Of a DNA stretch of 64,000 nucleotides, positions 46,697-59,806 are shown piece by piece. A program made the translations under genes and the position numbers. The first letter of the stretch is position 1, and the number at the start of each line of letters is the position of its first letter. The notes beneath the pieces are model-generated. The model was not told where the DNA came from. It saw nothing but the letters and a program-made list of their open reading frames with translations, and did not search any database. Source of the DNA: Actinophytocola algeriensis (GTDB lineage: Bacteria; Actinomycetota; Actinomycetes; Mycobacteriales; Pseudonocardiaceae); the NCBI RefSeq assembly GCF_014203735.1, contig NZ_JACHJQ010000007.1:248001-312000 (forward strand). Reading direction: 5' to 3'.

Positions 46697-47554
46697 ATGG
46701 TCGCGCTGTCTCGCCGCACTTCCGAGTCGACACGCCGGTGGCCCCGCCGCGGGCCGTTGGCACGGCGACCCCGGCCGCAGCAGGTCTCGCTGGCCTGGCG
46801 GGCGATGACGCGGTTCGACGTGTGGTTCGTCCGGCTGGTCGGCAAGATCGAGATCACCGGCTCGCTGCCCGCCGAACTGCGGCACAAGCCCATGCTGATC
46901 GCGGCCAACCACATCGGCATGTTCGACCCGTTCGTGCTCACCGCCGCGCTGCGGCTCGCCGGGGTGAGCCCGCGGTTCATGCTCACCGGCGGGCTGCTGG
47001 ACGCGCCGGTGATCGGATGGGGCCTCAAGCTCGGCGGCAGCCTGCGGGTGGACCGCGGCAAGGCGAACGTCATCGAGGCGTTCGACCGGGCCACGACCGC
47101 GCTGCGCGAGACGCCCGGCCCGGTGCTGGTGTACCCGGAGGGCCGCGTCAGCCGCGACCCCGGGCTGTGGCCGGAGCGCGGGAAGAGCGGCGTGGCGCGG
47201 ATGGCGCTGACCGGTGACGTGCCGGTGCTGGCGATCAGCCAGTGGGGCGCGCACGAGGCCGTGTACTGGGGCACGGAGGTCGTGACCGGGTGGCGGGACG
47301 TCCTGCCGCTGCTGACGTCGTGGCTGCGCGCGGTCCGCGACCGGCCCACGTTCAAGGTGCACTTCGGCCCGGTCGTGGACCTGTCCGACCTGTCCGCCGC
47401 GAAACCCGGCGACGCGATCCGCGCCCACAAGCGGATCATGCAGACCATCGCGGACAACCTGGTGCCGCTGCGCGCCGACGAGCTGGACAAGCCGAAGTTC
47501 CACGACCCCACCCGGCCGACGGACAGCAAGAGCCCCTGGAAGCCGCAGGTGTAG
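46697..47554 (+). CDS. 1-acyl-sn-glycerol-3-phosphate acyltransferase-like protein
   Basis: A 285-residue PlsC-family acyltransferase. The HX4D motif appears as ANHIGMFD, followed by the substrate motif VYPEGRVSRDPG. The first 35 residues are basic and Ser/Arg-rich. It should attach an acyl group to lysophosphatidate or a related lipid. ATG 46697 is the likely start; ATG 46805 would give a shorter form. The stop abuts the stop of the convergent Lrp gene (TAGCTA). Confidence 0.88.
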   Translation: MVALSRRTSESTRRWPRRGPLARRPRPQQVSLAWRAMTRFDVWFVRLVGKIEITGSLPAELRHKPMLIAANHIGMFDPFVLTAALRLAGVSPRFMLTGGLLDAPVIGWGLKLGGSLRVDRGKANVIEAFDRATTALRETPGPVLVYPEGRVSRDPGLWPERGKSGVARMALTGDVPVLAISQWGAHEAVYWGTEVVTGWRDVLPLLTSWLRAVRDRPTFKVHFGPVVDLSDLSAAKPGDAIRAHKRIMQTIADNLVPLRADELDKPKFHDPTRPTDSKSPWKPQV

Positions 47555-48046
47555 CTACAGCTTCAGGGCACGGGCCGGGATCGCCGTGCCGGTGCGGATG
47601 GGGTTGAGCACGAACAGGGTCGAGTACCGGCGGACGTTCAGGGCCTCGGTCAGCAGCCGCTCCGAGACCTCCTTGTGGTGGGCCATGCCCGAGGTCGTCA
47701 GCACCACGACGTAGTCCCACTCGCCGGAGACCACGTACAGCTGCTGCACCTCGGGTGCCGCGAGGAGCTTGCGCTGGAACGCGTCGTGCAGCCGGGGCGA
47801 CTCGCGTTCCACGGCGACCAGGCACACGGCGTACACCAGGTCGTGGCTGACCTTCGGGTCCAGCACGGCCGAGGTGCGGGCCAGCAGGCCGCTCGTCCGG
47901 TAGCGCTCCATCCGCCGCTGCACCGCGCTCGGCGACAGCCCCACGACCTCACCCAGCTCCCGCAGGGTGCGGCTCGCGTCGGTCTGCAGTTCGTCCAGCA
48001 ACAGGTGATCGATCTCGTCCAGCTTCACGCAAAAATTTTGCGTCAT
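47555..48046 (-). CDS. Lrp/AsnC-family regulator
   Basis: A 163-residue regulator. An N-terminal HTH (LDEIDHLLLDELQTDASRTL, then GLSPSAVQRRMERYR) is followed by a RAM ligand-binding domain with YVVSGEWDYVVVL. The start is uncertain: ATG 48046 reads MTQNFCVKLDEID, while GTG 48028 gives the usual KLDEID start. A perfect 17-bp palindrome covers this place. It is divergent from an EamA transporter and probably regulates it in response to an amino acid. Confidence 0.9.
   Translation of the reverse strand: MTQNFCVKLDEIDHLLLDELQTDASRTLRELGEVVGLSPSAVQRRMERYRTSGLLARTSAVLDPKVSHDLVYAVCLVAVERESPRLHDAFQRKLLAAPEVQQLYVVSGEWDYVVVLTTSGMAHHKEVSERLLTEALNVRRYSTLFVLNPIRTGTAIPARALKL
48027..48043. promoter_or_regulatory. 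Perfect palindrome, likely Lrp operator
   Basis: ACGCAAAAATTTTGCGT is a perfect 17-bp palindrome with a central A. It lies at the 5' end of the lrp-like gene and 80 bp before the divergent EamA start. The TGCG/CGCA ends and AT core fit Lrp-type sites. If it regulates lrp by blocking transcription, the protein start is probably GTG 48028. Confidence 0.65.
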
Positions 48047-48123
48047 GCCGGGAAAAAATTCAATTGGCGTCCGCACCTTCTGACATACCGTGAAGGCACT
48101 GCCAGGGAAAGGAAAAACCGGGG

Positions 48124-49119
48124 ATGACGACTACGGTGACGACCCAGCCGATCACGTCGGCCACCAGTCAACCGTCTACGACGGTTACGCGTGGCACGGT
48201 GCTGATCGTGCTGGCGTCGATCTGCTTCGGCACCTCCGGCCCGTTGGTGAAACCGGCCATGGACGCCGGGCTGTCGCCGCAGCAGGTGGTGAGCTTCCGC
48301 ATCGGGCTCGCGGCGGCGCTGCTGCTGGTGTTCGTGGCCGCGACCCGGCCGAAGCTGCTGCGGCTGCGGCGGTCCGACCTGCCGCTGCTCCTCGGCTACG
48401 GGCTGGTCGGGGTGGCCCTGGTGCAGTTCCTGTACTTCGCGGCGGTCTCCCGCATCCCGATCGGCGTGGCGCTGCTGCTGGAGTTCACGTCACCGGTGCT
48501 CGTGGCGCTGTGGGTGCGGTTCGTGCGGCGCGTGATCCTGCCCGCCCGCATGTGGGTGGGCACGGCGCTGGCACTGGTCGGCCTGGCGATGGTCGCCGAG
48601 GTGTGGCAGGGGCTGCGGCTCGACGCGCTCGGCCTGCTGTTCGGCGTCGCCGCGGCGCTGTGCGCTGCCGCGTACTTCCTCATCGGCGAGCGCGGGGTCA
48701 GCACGCTGCCCGCACTGGGCCTCGTCACGTGGGGCATGGTCATCGGCGCGGTCGCGGTCGCGGTGGTGGCGCCGCCGTGGTCGCTGCCGGGCGACATCAT
48801 GGCGAGCGACACGGACTTCGGCGGGCTGACCGTGCCCGTGTGGACGCTGCTGGTCACGTGCGCGGTGGTCAGCACGGCCATGGCGTACCTCCTGTCGATC
48901 AGCGCGATGCGGTACCTGCCGGCGAACGTGGTCAGCGTGATCGCCCTGTGCGAGCCGATCGTGGCCATCACGCTGGCGTGGCTGGTGCTCGGCCAGGCAC
49001 TCACGCTGGTGCAGGTGCTCGGCGCGGGAGTGCTGCTCGTCGGCGCCACGATCGTGCAGCTGGCCTCCCGTAAGCCGAAGGTCGTACTGACGGAGGACGA
49101 GGTTCACCCGCAGGTCTGA
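48124..49119 (+). CDS. EamA-family drug/metabolite transporter
   Basis: A 331-residue DMT exporter with ten membrane helices in two EamA repeats. The first repeat has SICFGTSGPLVKPAMDAG, the second ISAMRYLPANVVSVIALCEP and VLGQAL. Members export amino acids or drugs. ATG 48124 is followed by a Thr/Ser-rich N-tail. The divergent Lrp gene with a palindrome suggests amino-acid-controlled export; the substrate is unknown. Confidence 0.9.
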   Translation: MTTTVTTQPITSATSQPSTTVTRGTVLIVLASICFGTSGPLVKPAMDAGLSPQQVVSFRIGLAAALLLVFVAATRPKLLRLRRSDLPLLLGYGLVGVALVQFLYFAAVSRIPIGVALLLEFTSPVLVALWVRFVRRVILPARMWVGTALALVGLAMVAEVWQGLRLDALGLLFGVAAALCAAAYFLIGERGVSTLPALGLVTWGMVIGAVAVAVVAPPWSLPGDIMASDTDFGGLTVPVWTLLVTCAVVSTAMAYLLSISAMRYLPANVVSVIALCEPIVAITLAWLVLGQALTLVQVLGAGVLLVGATIVQLASRKPKVVLTEDEVHPQV

Positions 49120-49194
49120 TGACGTGGCAGCCGTCACAGCGAGACGCTTTCCGCGATACACCAGGCAGGACGAGCGTCGAAGCAGGTGACAGCC

Positions 49195-49296
49195 ATGATG
49201 CCGACGAGGCGAGAACAGCGCAGGGCACGACGGGCGTTGCTGCGGCAAGTCTTCACCGTGGGCTGCGCCCTGGCCGTCGCGCTCGCGAAACGCTGA
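49195..49296 (+). CDS. Possible 33-residue peptide
   Basis: ATG to TGA encodes a basic N-terminus (MPTRREQRRARRALLRQ) and a hydrophobic end (FTVGCALAVALAK). AGCAGG lies about seven bases upstream. It follows the EamA gene by 75 bp. It may be a short membrane peptide; evidence beyond length and ribosome site is lacking. Confidence 0.35.
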   Translation: MMPTRREQRRARRALLRQVFTVGCALAVALAKR

Positions 49297-49297
49297 G

Positions 49298-50428
49298 CTA
49301 CGCGGCCACCGTGCACGTCACGGGCGGGATGCTCTTGACCGGGGTGAACACGCGGTCCGGGTCGTAGGCCGCCTTGACCTCGCGCAGCCGCGCGTAGTCG
49401 GCCGCGGTGTACGCGGTGTGGGTGCGGGCCGGGTCGTGGAGCCAGTTGAGGAACGAGCCACCGGTGCCGTTCGCGACGACCGGCGCGACCACCTCGGCCG
49501 GCCCGTCGACGACCACGGAGAACGGCACGTCGCGGTGCCCGATCGGACCCGCGTCCGCGCCGGGCCGCGCCATGGCGCCACCCCACCGCCGCACCTCGAC
49601 CGTGTTCGCGCCGCCGTGGACCGCGTCGACGATGGCCGCGACGGGCACGTCGTGCCGCAGGGTGAAGTTGTGGGGCGCGGTGCCGCCGACCGTGCCGCTC
49701 TCGGTGTAGGACATGGCGCGCCAGCCGTCGGCGACCGGCTCGCCGAGCCACAGCGGTGCCAGCGCACGGCGGGCGTCCTCGGCCGGCCCGGCGTACATGC
49801 CGCGGATCGCGACGGACTCGCGGGTGAGCACGACGTTCGCGGTCAGCTCGTCCGGGATGTCGGTGTCCCGGTAGGCGGCGAGCACGTCGGCGGCCAGGTG
49901 GAGCGGGAAGGTGGCGGTGCCCGCGTACACGGTCCCGGCGGGGTACAGCCTGAACTCGAGCGCGGTCACGACGCCGAAGTTGGCGCCACCGCCCCGGATC
50001 GCCCAGAACAGGTCCGGCTCCCGGTCGGCGGAGATGGTGCGCGGCTCACCGTCGGCGGTGACGATCTCGGCCCGCAGGACGCTGTCGGCGGCGAACCCGT
50101 ACCGGCGGGACAACCAGCCCATGCCCCCGCCGAGCGTGTACCCGACCACGCCGACGTCCGGCGAGGTCCCGGACAACGGCGCGAGCCCGAACGGCGCGGC
50201 AGCGGCGATGACCTCACCCCAGCGCACCCCCGCACCGACCCGGGCCACCCGCCGCCCCGGGTCGACGAACACGCCGGTCATCCCGGCCGTGGTGATCACG
50301 ACGGCGTCGTCGGCGGCGGGCATGGGCCCACCGTGCCCGGTCGCGTACACGGCGACGGGCAACCCGTGCTCCCGCGCGGTCGACACTGCGTTCCGGACGT
50401 CGGCCGAGGTGGTGGCATCGGCAATCAT
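49298..50428 (-). CDS. FAD-linked oxidoreductase (BBE/VAO family)
   Basis: A 376-residue FAD-binding protein. Residues 15-30 hold VYATGHGG with the likely covalent His. GYTLGGGMGWLSRRYG, RGGGANFGVVTALEF and the C-terminal YDPDRVF are typical of berberine-bridge-like oxidases. It should oxidise a small molecule with FAD; the substrate is unknown. It is shorter than the usual 450 residues: the N-terminal part before the flavin site is small. ATG 50428 has AGGGAG upstream; GTG 50479 would add 17 residues that resemble the family N-terminus. Confidence 0.85.
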   Translation of the reverse strand: MIADATTSADVRNAVSTAREHGLPVAVYATGHGGPMPAADDAVVITTAGMTGVFVDPGRRVARVGAGVRWGEVIAAAAPFGLAPLSGTSPDVGVVGYTLGGGMGWLSRRYGFAADSVLRAEIVTADGEPRTISADREPDLFWAIRGGGANFGVVTALEFRLYPAGTVYAGTATFPLHLAADVLAAYRDTDIPDELTANVVLTRESVAIRGMYAGPAEDARRALAPLWLGEPVADGWRAMSYTESGTVGGTAPHNFTLRHDVPVAAIVDAVHGGANTVEVRRWGGAMARPGADAGPIGHRDVPFSVVVDGPAEVVAPVVANGTGGSFLNWLHDPARTHTAYTAADYARLREVKAAYDPDRVFTPVKSIPPVTCTVAA

Positions 50429-50521
50429 CACTGGCTCCCTGGGGCGTCGATCTGTAGGTGTCACCCACAGGTCGAACACGCAGACGCGCGATCGACACGC
50501 GAAGCCAGAAATTTTGGGGAG

Positions 50522-54676
<4,155 letters not shown>

Positions 54677-54786
54677 CTTCCGGCCTCCTCGTCGCCCGGT
54701 TCGTCGCCCGGTCTGGTTACTCGGACCGGTGAGGAGGATGCCAGGTTCCGTCGAATTCGCTCACGGTGTTCAGGAATTCGCTTCGC

Positions 54787-55437
54787 TCACAACCCGCGGC
54801 TGAGGCCCTGCACGGCTCCGATCGCGGACTGCTCGCCGTCGAACTCGACCCGCGCGGCGTCCCGCCCGAACGCGAACAGCAGCAGCTCACCGGGCTCGCC
54901 GGTGACGGTGACGGTGTTCGGACCGCGCTTGACGACGATCGACTCGCCACCGAGCGGAGCCTGCGGAGCCGATGCCGGCCGGGCGAGGACGAGCCCGACG
55001 GGGGTGCGCCGCAGCGTCATCTTCCCGGCCCGCTTCAGCCCGGCCCACAGGGCGGCGTCGCGCTTCGCGTCGGGCTCGCGCGGCGTCCAGCCCTCCTGGC
55101 CGCGGCGCACGTCCTCGTGGTGGACGAACAGCTCGATGCTGTTGACCAGCTTGTCCACGGCGGGCAGGCGGGTCGGCCACCACAGGGGCGGGCCGCCGCG
55201 GACGAGGCCGACCAGCTCACGCCACGGCCTGCGCGCGTAGGTGTCCTGCACGCGCTTGGTGTGCCCGGCGAACGCGGACAGCAGGATGCCCGGCGCGGCG
55301 TCCAGCCGGTGCTCCCGCACCACGAGGTGTGCGGCGAGGTCCCGGGTCTGCCAGCCCTCGCACAGCGTCGGCTGGTCGGGACCCAGTTCGTCGAGCAGGT
55401 CGCACAGCGCGGCACGCTCGTCCGTGGCAACAGACAT
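54787..55437 (-). CDS. TIGR03085-family metal-binding protein (DinB/MDMPI-like)
   Basis: A 216-residue protein. The four-helix part starts MSVATDERAALCDLLDELGP and has HLVVREHRLDAAPG and the metal-like HHEDVRRG. The C-terminal part is beta-rich (VVKRGPNTVTVTGEPGELLLFAFGR). The pattern fits TIGR03085 proteins, related to mycothiol-dependent maleylpyruvate isomerase. It lies between two similar kinase genes, 24 bp after the second kinase's stop. Confidence 0.86.
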   Translation of the reverse strand: MSVATDERAALCDLLDELGPDQPTLCEGWQTRDLAAHLVVREHRLDAAPGILLSAFAGHTKRVQDTYARRPWRELVGLVRGGPPLWWPTRLPAVDKLVNSIELFVHHEDVRRGQEGWTPREPDAKRDAALWAGLKRAGKMTLRRTPVGLVLARPASAPQAPLGGESIVVKRGPNTVTVTGEPGELLLFAFGRDAARVEFDGEQSAIGAVQGLSRGL

Positions 55438-55461
55438 GCCCCGAGCCTACCGACGGGTAGC

Positions 55462-56901
55462 TCACTCCTGCGGGGTCACCGGCTTCGACAGCTGCGTGCG
55501 GTCGGTGTTGCGGACCGCGCAGAGCACGGACTGGTCACCCTGTTCCGAGTCGGTCCACGTCGCCTCGGTCGGCAGCAGCGTCACGTAGGACCGGCCGCCG
55601 CGCTCCTTCTCCACGACGTGGGTGTCGTCGTTGAACACGACCGAGCAGATGCTCTCGCCGAGGGACGCGAGGCGGTCCTTGCCCGGGTAGCCCATGTCAT
55701 CCGACTGGTACAGCTCGGTGCCGTAGACCATCTCGAAGTCGTGCAGCTCGTCGCAGGTGACACTCGACGGGACGCCGCGCCCCCGCTGCAGCGGGGAGCT
55801 GCCGCAGCTGCCGGGCGAGACCTGCAGCTCGGGGATGTCGCCGTTCTCGCCGTAGGTGAACGTCTCGCCCTTCGCCGGGTCGACGACGGGCTCGACCAGC
55901 CCGGTGCGGCCGGAGAACCAGCCACCGGCGAACGCGCAGGCGACCAGCACCGCGACCACGGCCACGATGGGCCAGGACCTGCGTTTCCCGCGCGGCGCGG
56001 GCGCGAGCTGGGTGGCATGCGGGCCGGGGTACATCGCGGTCGCCGCGGCGGCCACCGTCTGCTCGCCGGTCGGGGTGCCGACCTGCGCGAGGAGCCCGCG
56101 CACCTGCTGCGCGGACAGCCGCGCCTGCGGGGTCGCGTTCAGCAGGCCCATGATCACCGACGCGAGCGGACCGTGGCCACGCGTCAGGTAGGGCACCTCG
56201 CTGACGATCGCGTGCATGGTCGCGGCGGTGGTCGGCCGCTCGAACGCGGAGTTGCCCTCGATCGCGAAGAACAGCGACGCGCCCAGTGCCCACAGGTCGG
56301 AGCCCGCGTCGGCCTGCCTGCCGTGGATGACCTCCGGCGCCAGGTAGGTCGGCGAACCGAGCAGGATGCCGCTGCTGGTCAGGCGCGGGTCGTCGGTGGT
56401 CTGCGCGATGCCGAAGTCGGTCAGCTTCACCCGCCCATTCGGCTGCACCATGATGTTCGACGGCTTCACGTCGCGGTGCACCACGCCCGCGGCGTGCGCG
56501 GCCTCCAGCGCGGACAGCAGCTGCTCGGCGATCCGCGCGACCGCCTCGTGGCCCAGCGGGCCCTGGCGGGCGACGATGTCGGTCAGCGTCGGCGCCTGGA
56601 TCAGCTCCATGACGATGTAGGTCGCGCCCGCTTCCTGCAGCACGTCGAACACCGTGACCACGCCGGGGTCGTTGAGCCGCCCCGCCGCACGTGCCTCGCG
56701 GAGCACGCGCTCCTCCAGCACCCGCCGTTCCTCCGCAGGCACACCGGCCGGGAGGTGCAGCTCCTTGATGGCGACCCGCCTGCCGATGGTCCGGTCCTCG
56801 GCGAGCCACACGATGCCCATGCCGCCGCGGCCGATCTCCTCGAGAACGGCGTACCGGCCGGCGATCACCCGCTGACGGGTTACTTCGGGCTGCTGTGTCA
56901 C
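55462..56901 (-). CDS. Membrane Ser/Thr protein kinase, paralog of the dapA-linked kinase
   Basis: A 479-residue Hanks-type kinase. The kinase domain has GRGGMGIVWLAED, VAIKELHLPAG, HRDVKPSN and DFGIAQTTDDPRLTSSG. One membrane span (WPIVAVVAVLVACAFAGGWF) leads to a four-Cys outer domain (GSCGSS, VTCDELHDFE, SICSVVF, VLCAV) with the CDE-H-D-E-V-type septum-formation pattern. GTG 56901 is used; the frame stays open further upstream across dinP. It and the kinase at 53219 are likely duplicates. Confidence 0.9.
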   Translation of the reverse strand: MTQQPEVTRQRVIAGRYAVLEEIGRGGMGIVWLAEDRTIGRRVAIKELHLPAGVPAEERRVLEERVLREARAAGRLNDPGVVTVFDVLQEAGATYIVMELIQAPTLTDIVARQGPLGHEAVARIAEQLLSALEAAHAAGVVHRDVKPSNIMVQPNGRVKLTDFGIAQTTDDPRLTSSGILLGSPTYLAPEVIHGRQADAGSDLWALGASLFFAIEGNSAFERPTTAATMHAIVSEVPYLTRGHGPLASVIMGLLNATPQARLSAQQVRGLLAQVGTPTGEQTVAAAATAMYPGPHATQLAPAPRGKRRSWPIVAVVAVLVACAFAGGWFSGRTGLVEPVVDPAKGETFTYGENGDIPELQVSPGSCGSSPLQRGRGVPSSVTCDELHDFEMVYGTELYQSDDMGYPGKDRLASLGESICSVVFNDDTHVVEKERGGRSYVTLLPTEATWTDSEQGDQSVLCAVRNTDRTQLSKPVTPQE

Positions 56902-56923
56902 CCGCAGGATGTTAGATGGCCGT

Positions 56924-58018
56924 ATGGCGGCCTGGGTGCTCCACGTCGACCTCGACCAGTTCATCGCGGCGGTCGAGGTACTGCGGGACCCGTCGCTGGC
57001 CGGGAAACCCGTGGTCGTTGGCGGGCGGGGCGACCCGGCCGAACGCGCGGTCGTGGCCACCGCGTCCTACGAGGCGCGGGAGTTCGGCGTGCACTCGGGC
57101 ATCCCGCTGCGGCTGGCGAAGAAGCGCTGCCCGGACGCGATCTTCCTGCCGCACGACCCACCCGCGTACGACGCGGCGTCGGCCGAGGTCTACGCGGTGC
57201 TGCGGTCGCTCGACGGTGTCGTGGTGGAGGCACTCGGCTGGGACGAGGCGTTCCTCGGCGTCACCACCGACGACCCGGTGGCGTTCGCCCTGTCGGTGCG
57301 GGCGGCGGTGCTCGAGCACACCCGGTTGTCGTGCTCGATCGGGATCGGGGACAACAAGCTGCGCGCCAAGCTCGCGACCGGGTTCGCGAAGTGTCGGAAC
57401 GTGCGCTCCGCAAGCTCCGCGACGTGTCGGGATGTTCGCTCCGCAAGCTCCGCGAAGGCAGCCGGGGTGTACCAGCTGACCAGGGACAACTGGTTCGCGG
57501 TGATGGCGGAGCGGCCGACCACCGCGCTGTGGGGCATCGGCGCGAAGACCGGCCGCAAGCTCGCCGAGCTGGGGTTCACGACGGTGGCGGAGCTGGCCCG
57601 CGCGGAGCCGGAGGTGCTGGCCGAGCGGCTGGGGCCGCGCATGGGCCCGTGGTACCGGGGACTCGCGCGGGGTGCGGGCAGTGCCGAGGTCACCGACACG
57701 CCGTGGGTGGCGAAGTCGCGCAGCCGGGAGACCACGTTCCAGGTGGACCTGACCGACGGCACCGAGATCGCCGCCGAGGTGTCGGCACTCGCCCGGCGGG
57801 TCGCGGCCGACGTCGTCGCGGAGGGCCGCCCCGCCGCGCGGGTGGCGGTGAAGGTGCGGTTCGCGCCGTTCTTCACCCACACCCGCAGCATGACGCTGCC
57901 GTCGCCGACCGACGACGTCACGCGGCTGACGGAGGCCGCGCTCGCGGTGCTGGCGAAGTTCGAGCTGGACCGCCCGGTCCGGCTCCTCGGCGTGCGCGCG
58001 GAGTTCCCCGAGTCCTAA
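56924..58018 (+). CDS. Y-family DNA polymerase, DinP type, with a tandem insertion
   Basis: A 364-residue polymerase close to mycobacterial DinP. It begins MAAWVLHVDLDQFIAAVEVL and has GWDEAFLGV, SCSIGIGDNKLRAKLATGFAK and ALWGIGAKTGRKL. A 22-residue insertion (about 157-178) splits the usual TGLAKPAG-like segment, encoded by two 33-bp copies. ATG 56924 gives the DinP start. The divergent kinase start is only 22 bp away. Its stop overlaps the ACT gene stop. Confidence 0.9.
   Translation: MAAWVLHVDLDQFIAAVEVLRDPSLAGKPVVVGGRGDPAERAVVATASYEAREFGVHSGIPLRLAKKRCPDAIFLPHDPPAYDAASAEVYAVLRSLDGVVVEALGWDEAFLGVTTDDPVAFALSVRAAVLEHTRLSCSIGIGDNKLRAKLATGFAKCRNVRSASSATCRDVRSASSAKAAGVYQLTRDNWFAVMAERPTTALWGIGAKTGRKLAELGFTTVAELARAEPEVLAERLGPRMGPWYRGLARGAGSAEVTDTPWVAKSRSRETTFQVDLTDGTEIAAEVSALARRVAADVVAEGRPAARVAVKVRFAPFFTHTRSMTLPSPTDDVTRLTEAALAVLAKFELDRPVRLLGVRAEFPES
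57391..57456 (+). repeat. In-frame 33-bp tandem duplication inside dinP
   Basis: Units 57391-57423 and 57424-57456 differ at a few positions. They encode CRNVRSASSAT and CRDVRSASSAK. GCTCCGCAAGCTCCGCGA is shared. Mycobacterial DinP lacks this segment. Confidence 0.85.
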
Positions 58019-58392
58019 GGGATCTCGTGGCCCGCCTCGCGCAGCGCCTTCACCGCGCGTTGCAGGTCGGCGGCCTTCACCAGCACGTGGTCGGTGTCGT
58101 AGGTCGAGACCGCGAACAGGCTCACCCCGGCCGCCGCCAGCTCACCCGCGAGCGCCGCCATGATCCCGGTGAGGTCGAACTCGAGCGGACCGCGGACGGT
58201 GAGGAGCCGCCAGCCGGGGTGCGCGTGCTCGGTCTCGGGCGCGACGTCGGTCGGGCAGACGATCGACACCTCGGTCGGCGTGCTGGTGATCGACACCAGC
58301 CCGGCCGCCTCGATCCGAGGCGCCTCGGTACCGGCCGGCAGACGACTGACGGTGTAGTCCCCCGGCGCGATGTCGATCGTGAGCCGCTTCAC
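58015..58392 (-). CDS. ACT-domain protein
   Basis: A 125-residue protein with two ACT-like halves: LTIDIAPGDYTVSRLPAG and a C-terminal half with GIMAALAGELAAAGVSLFAVSTYDTDHVLV. ACT domains bind amino acids. It may be a stand-alone sensor. GTG 58392 is the only start that fits. It ends 4 bp inside dinP and is 6 bp after thyX, so it could share the thyX transcript. Confidence 0.86.
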   Translation of the reverse strand: MKRLTIDIAPGDYTVSRLPAGTEAPRIEAAGLVSITSTPTEVSIVCPTDVAPETEHAHPGWRLLTVRGPLEFDLTGIMAALAGELAAAGVSLFAVSTYDTDHVLVKAADLQRAVKALREAGHEIP

Positions 58393-58397
58393 CCGCC

Positions 58398-59150
58398 TCA
58401 GCCCTCGGTGACGAACGGGCTCGACGCGACCTCGGTGCCGTCCGGCAGCTCGGAGATCTTGAAGTCGTCGAAGACGTTGGTCGCCGCCAGCTGCAGCTCG
58501 CGGAGGCACTGGATCGCCAGCTGGCGGATCTCGACATCGGCGTGCTCGCTGGCTCGCATCGCGATGAAGTGCCGCCAGGCCCGGTAGTTCCCGGTGACGA
58601 CGATCTTCGTCTCGGTCGCGTTCGGCAGCACCGCGCGGGCGGCCTGCCGGGCCTGCTTGCGCCGCAGCGTCGCGTTCGGCACGTCCGCGAAGTGCTCCTC
58701 GAGCCCCTTGAGCAGGTCGGTGTACGCGGCGACGCTCGCCTCGGCGGCCTTCATGAACTTGTCGTGGAGGACCGGATCGCCCGCGATCACGTCCGGCTCC
58801 ACCATCGCCGCGTTCCGCTCGGGGACGTAGCGCTGCGAGAGCTGGGAGTAGGAGAAGTGCCGGTGCCGGATCAACTCGTGGGTGAGCGAGCGGGAGATCC
58901 CGGTGATGTAGAAGCTCACCGTGCCGTGTTCGAGCACGGAGAGGTGCCCCACCTCGAGGATGTGGTTGAGGTACCCGGCGTTGGTGGCCGTCACGGGATT
59001 GGGTTTCTTCCACGACTGGTAGCACGCGCGGCCCGCGAACTCGGCGAGCGCCTCGCCACCGTCCGCGTCCGTCGTCCACGGCACGTCCTTCGGCGGAAAG
59101 AACTCCGTCTTGGCGATGAGCTGCACTCTCGGCGACACGGTCTCCGTCAT
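58398..59150 (-). CDS. thyX: Flavin-dependent thymidylate synthase
   Basis: A 250-residue ThyX, which makes dTMP with FAD and NADPH. The ThyX motif is [13 protein letters not shown] (residues 95-107), with CYQSW, EHGTVSF and [24 protein letters not shown] 59150 gives the family start. It lies near dapA-rnj as in many actinobacteria, but the kinase/dinP block intervenes. It is divergent from the RHH-like gene by 111 bp. Confidence 0.97.
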   Translation of the reverse strand: MTETVSPRVQLIAKTEFFPPKDVPWTTDADGGEALAEFAGRACYQSWKKPNPVTATNAGYLNHILEVGHLSVLEHGTVSFYITGISRSLTHELIRHRHFSYSQLSQRYVPERNAAMVEPDVIAGDPVLHDKFMKAAEASVAAYTDLLKGLEEHFADVPNATLRRKQARQAARAVLPNATETKIVVTGNYRAWRHFIAMRASEHADVEIRQLAIQCLRELQLAATNVFDDFKISELPDGTEVASSPFVTEG

Positions 59151-59226
59151 GCCGGAAAGAGTAACCGCCGCACGTGGCGCCGCTTCGCATCGACGCGTGC
59201 CGTCACAACGCTGTCGCCAGCGACAC

Positions 59227-59261
59227 TTGCCTGATGTCATTCGTGGTGTCATAGTGACATC
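59227..59261 (+). promoter_or_regulatory. Leaderless promoter with overlapping operator
   Basis: TTGCCT (59227-59232) and CATAGT (59250-59255) are 17 bp apart, so transcription should begin at or next to the ATG (59262). TGTCA-TAG-TGACA (59247-59259) is a perfect palindrome, and GATGTCA (59233-59239) faces TGACATC (59255-59261). No ribosome site exists. The downstream product probably binds here. Confidence 0.65.
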
Positions 59262-59801
59262 ATGGATCTCACACCGTATATCGCCTCGCTGCGGGAGGAC
59301 TTCGCCACGGCCGCCTCGGCCGGCGACGAGAACACCCGCCGCACGGCGGAGGTGCTGGCGGCGGCGCTGGAGCCGGCGGCACGCCTCGCGATCATGAACG
59401 CCCTGTCCGACCTGGCCGCCGAGGTGACCGCCGCGCAGGAGGACCACGTCGTCGACGTGCGGCTCGCCGGCCGTGACGTCCAGGTCGTGGTCACGTCCAG
59501 GGCACAGCCGCACGACGACCCGCGCGGGAGCGACCTCCCGCCGGTCGACGACACGGCGGGCGGCGACATGAGCCGCATGACGCTCCGGCTGTTCGAACAG
59601 CTCAAGTCGAAGGCCGAGCAGGCGGCGGCGGCACAGGGGGTGTCGCTGAACACGTTCGTCCAGCAGGCGGTGCAGGGGGCACTGCACGGCAGGAGCCGCG
59701 CGTTCGGTGGCGGCAAGGAGTGGGGCGGCGGCCAGCGTGGCTGGGGCGGCCCCGAGCGCGGGCAGAGCGGCTCCCGCGTGCACGGCTGGTACGAGGGGTG
59801 A
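59262..59801 (+). CDS. HicB-like/ribbon-helix-helix protein
   Basis: A 179-residue protein. The first 80 residues form a helical/beta part with [19 protein letters not shown]. Residues about 104-142 ([34 protein letters not shown]) match a ribbon-helix-helix DNA-binding fold as in HicB antitoxins. The C-terminus is Gly/Arg/Trp-rich. No hicA toxin is near. It probably autoregulates from the palindrome at its start. DUF4097 follows 5 bp later. Confidence 0.8.
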   Translation: MDLTPYIASLREDFATAASAGDENTRRTAEVLAAALEPAARLAIMNALSDLAAEVTAAQEDHVVDVRLAGRDVQVVVTSRAQPHDDPRGSDLPPVDDTAGGDMSRMTLRLFEQLKSKAEQAAAAQGVSLNTFVQQAVQGALHGRSRAFGGGKEWGGGQRGWGGPERGQSGSRVHGWYEG

Positions 59802-59806
59802 CGGGG

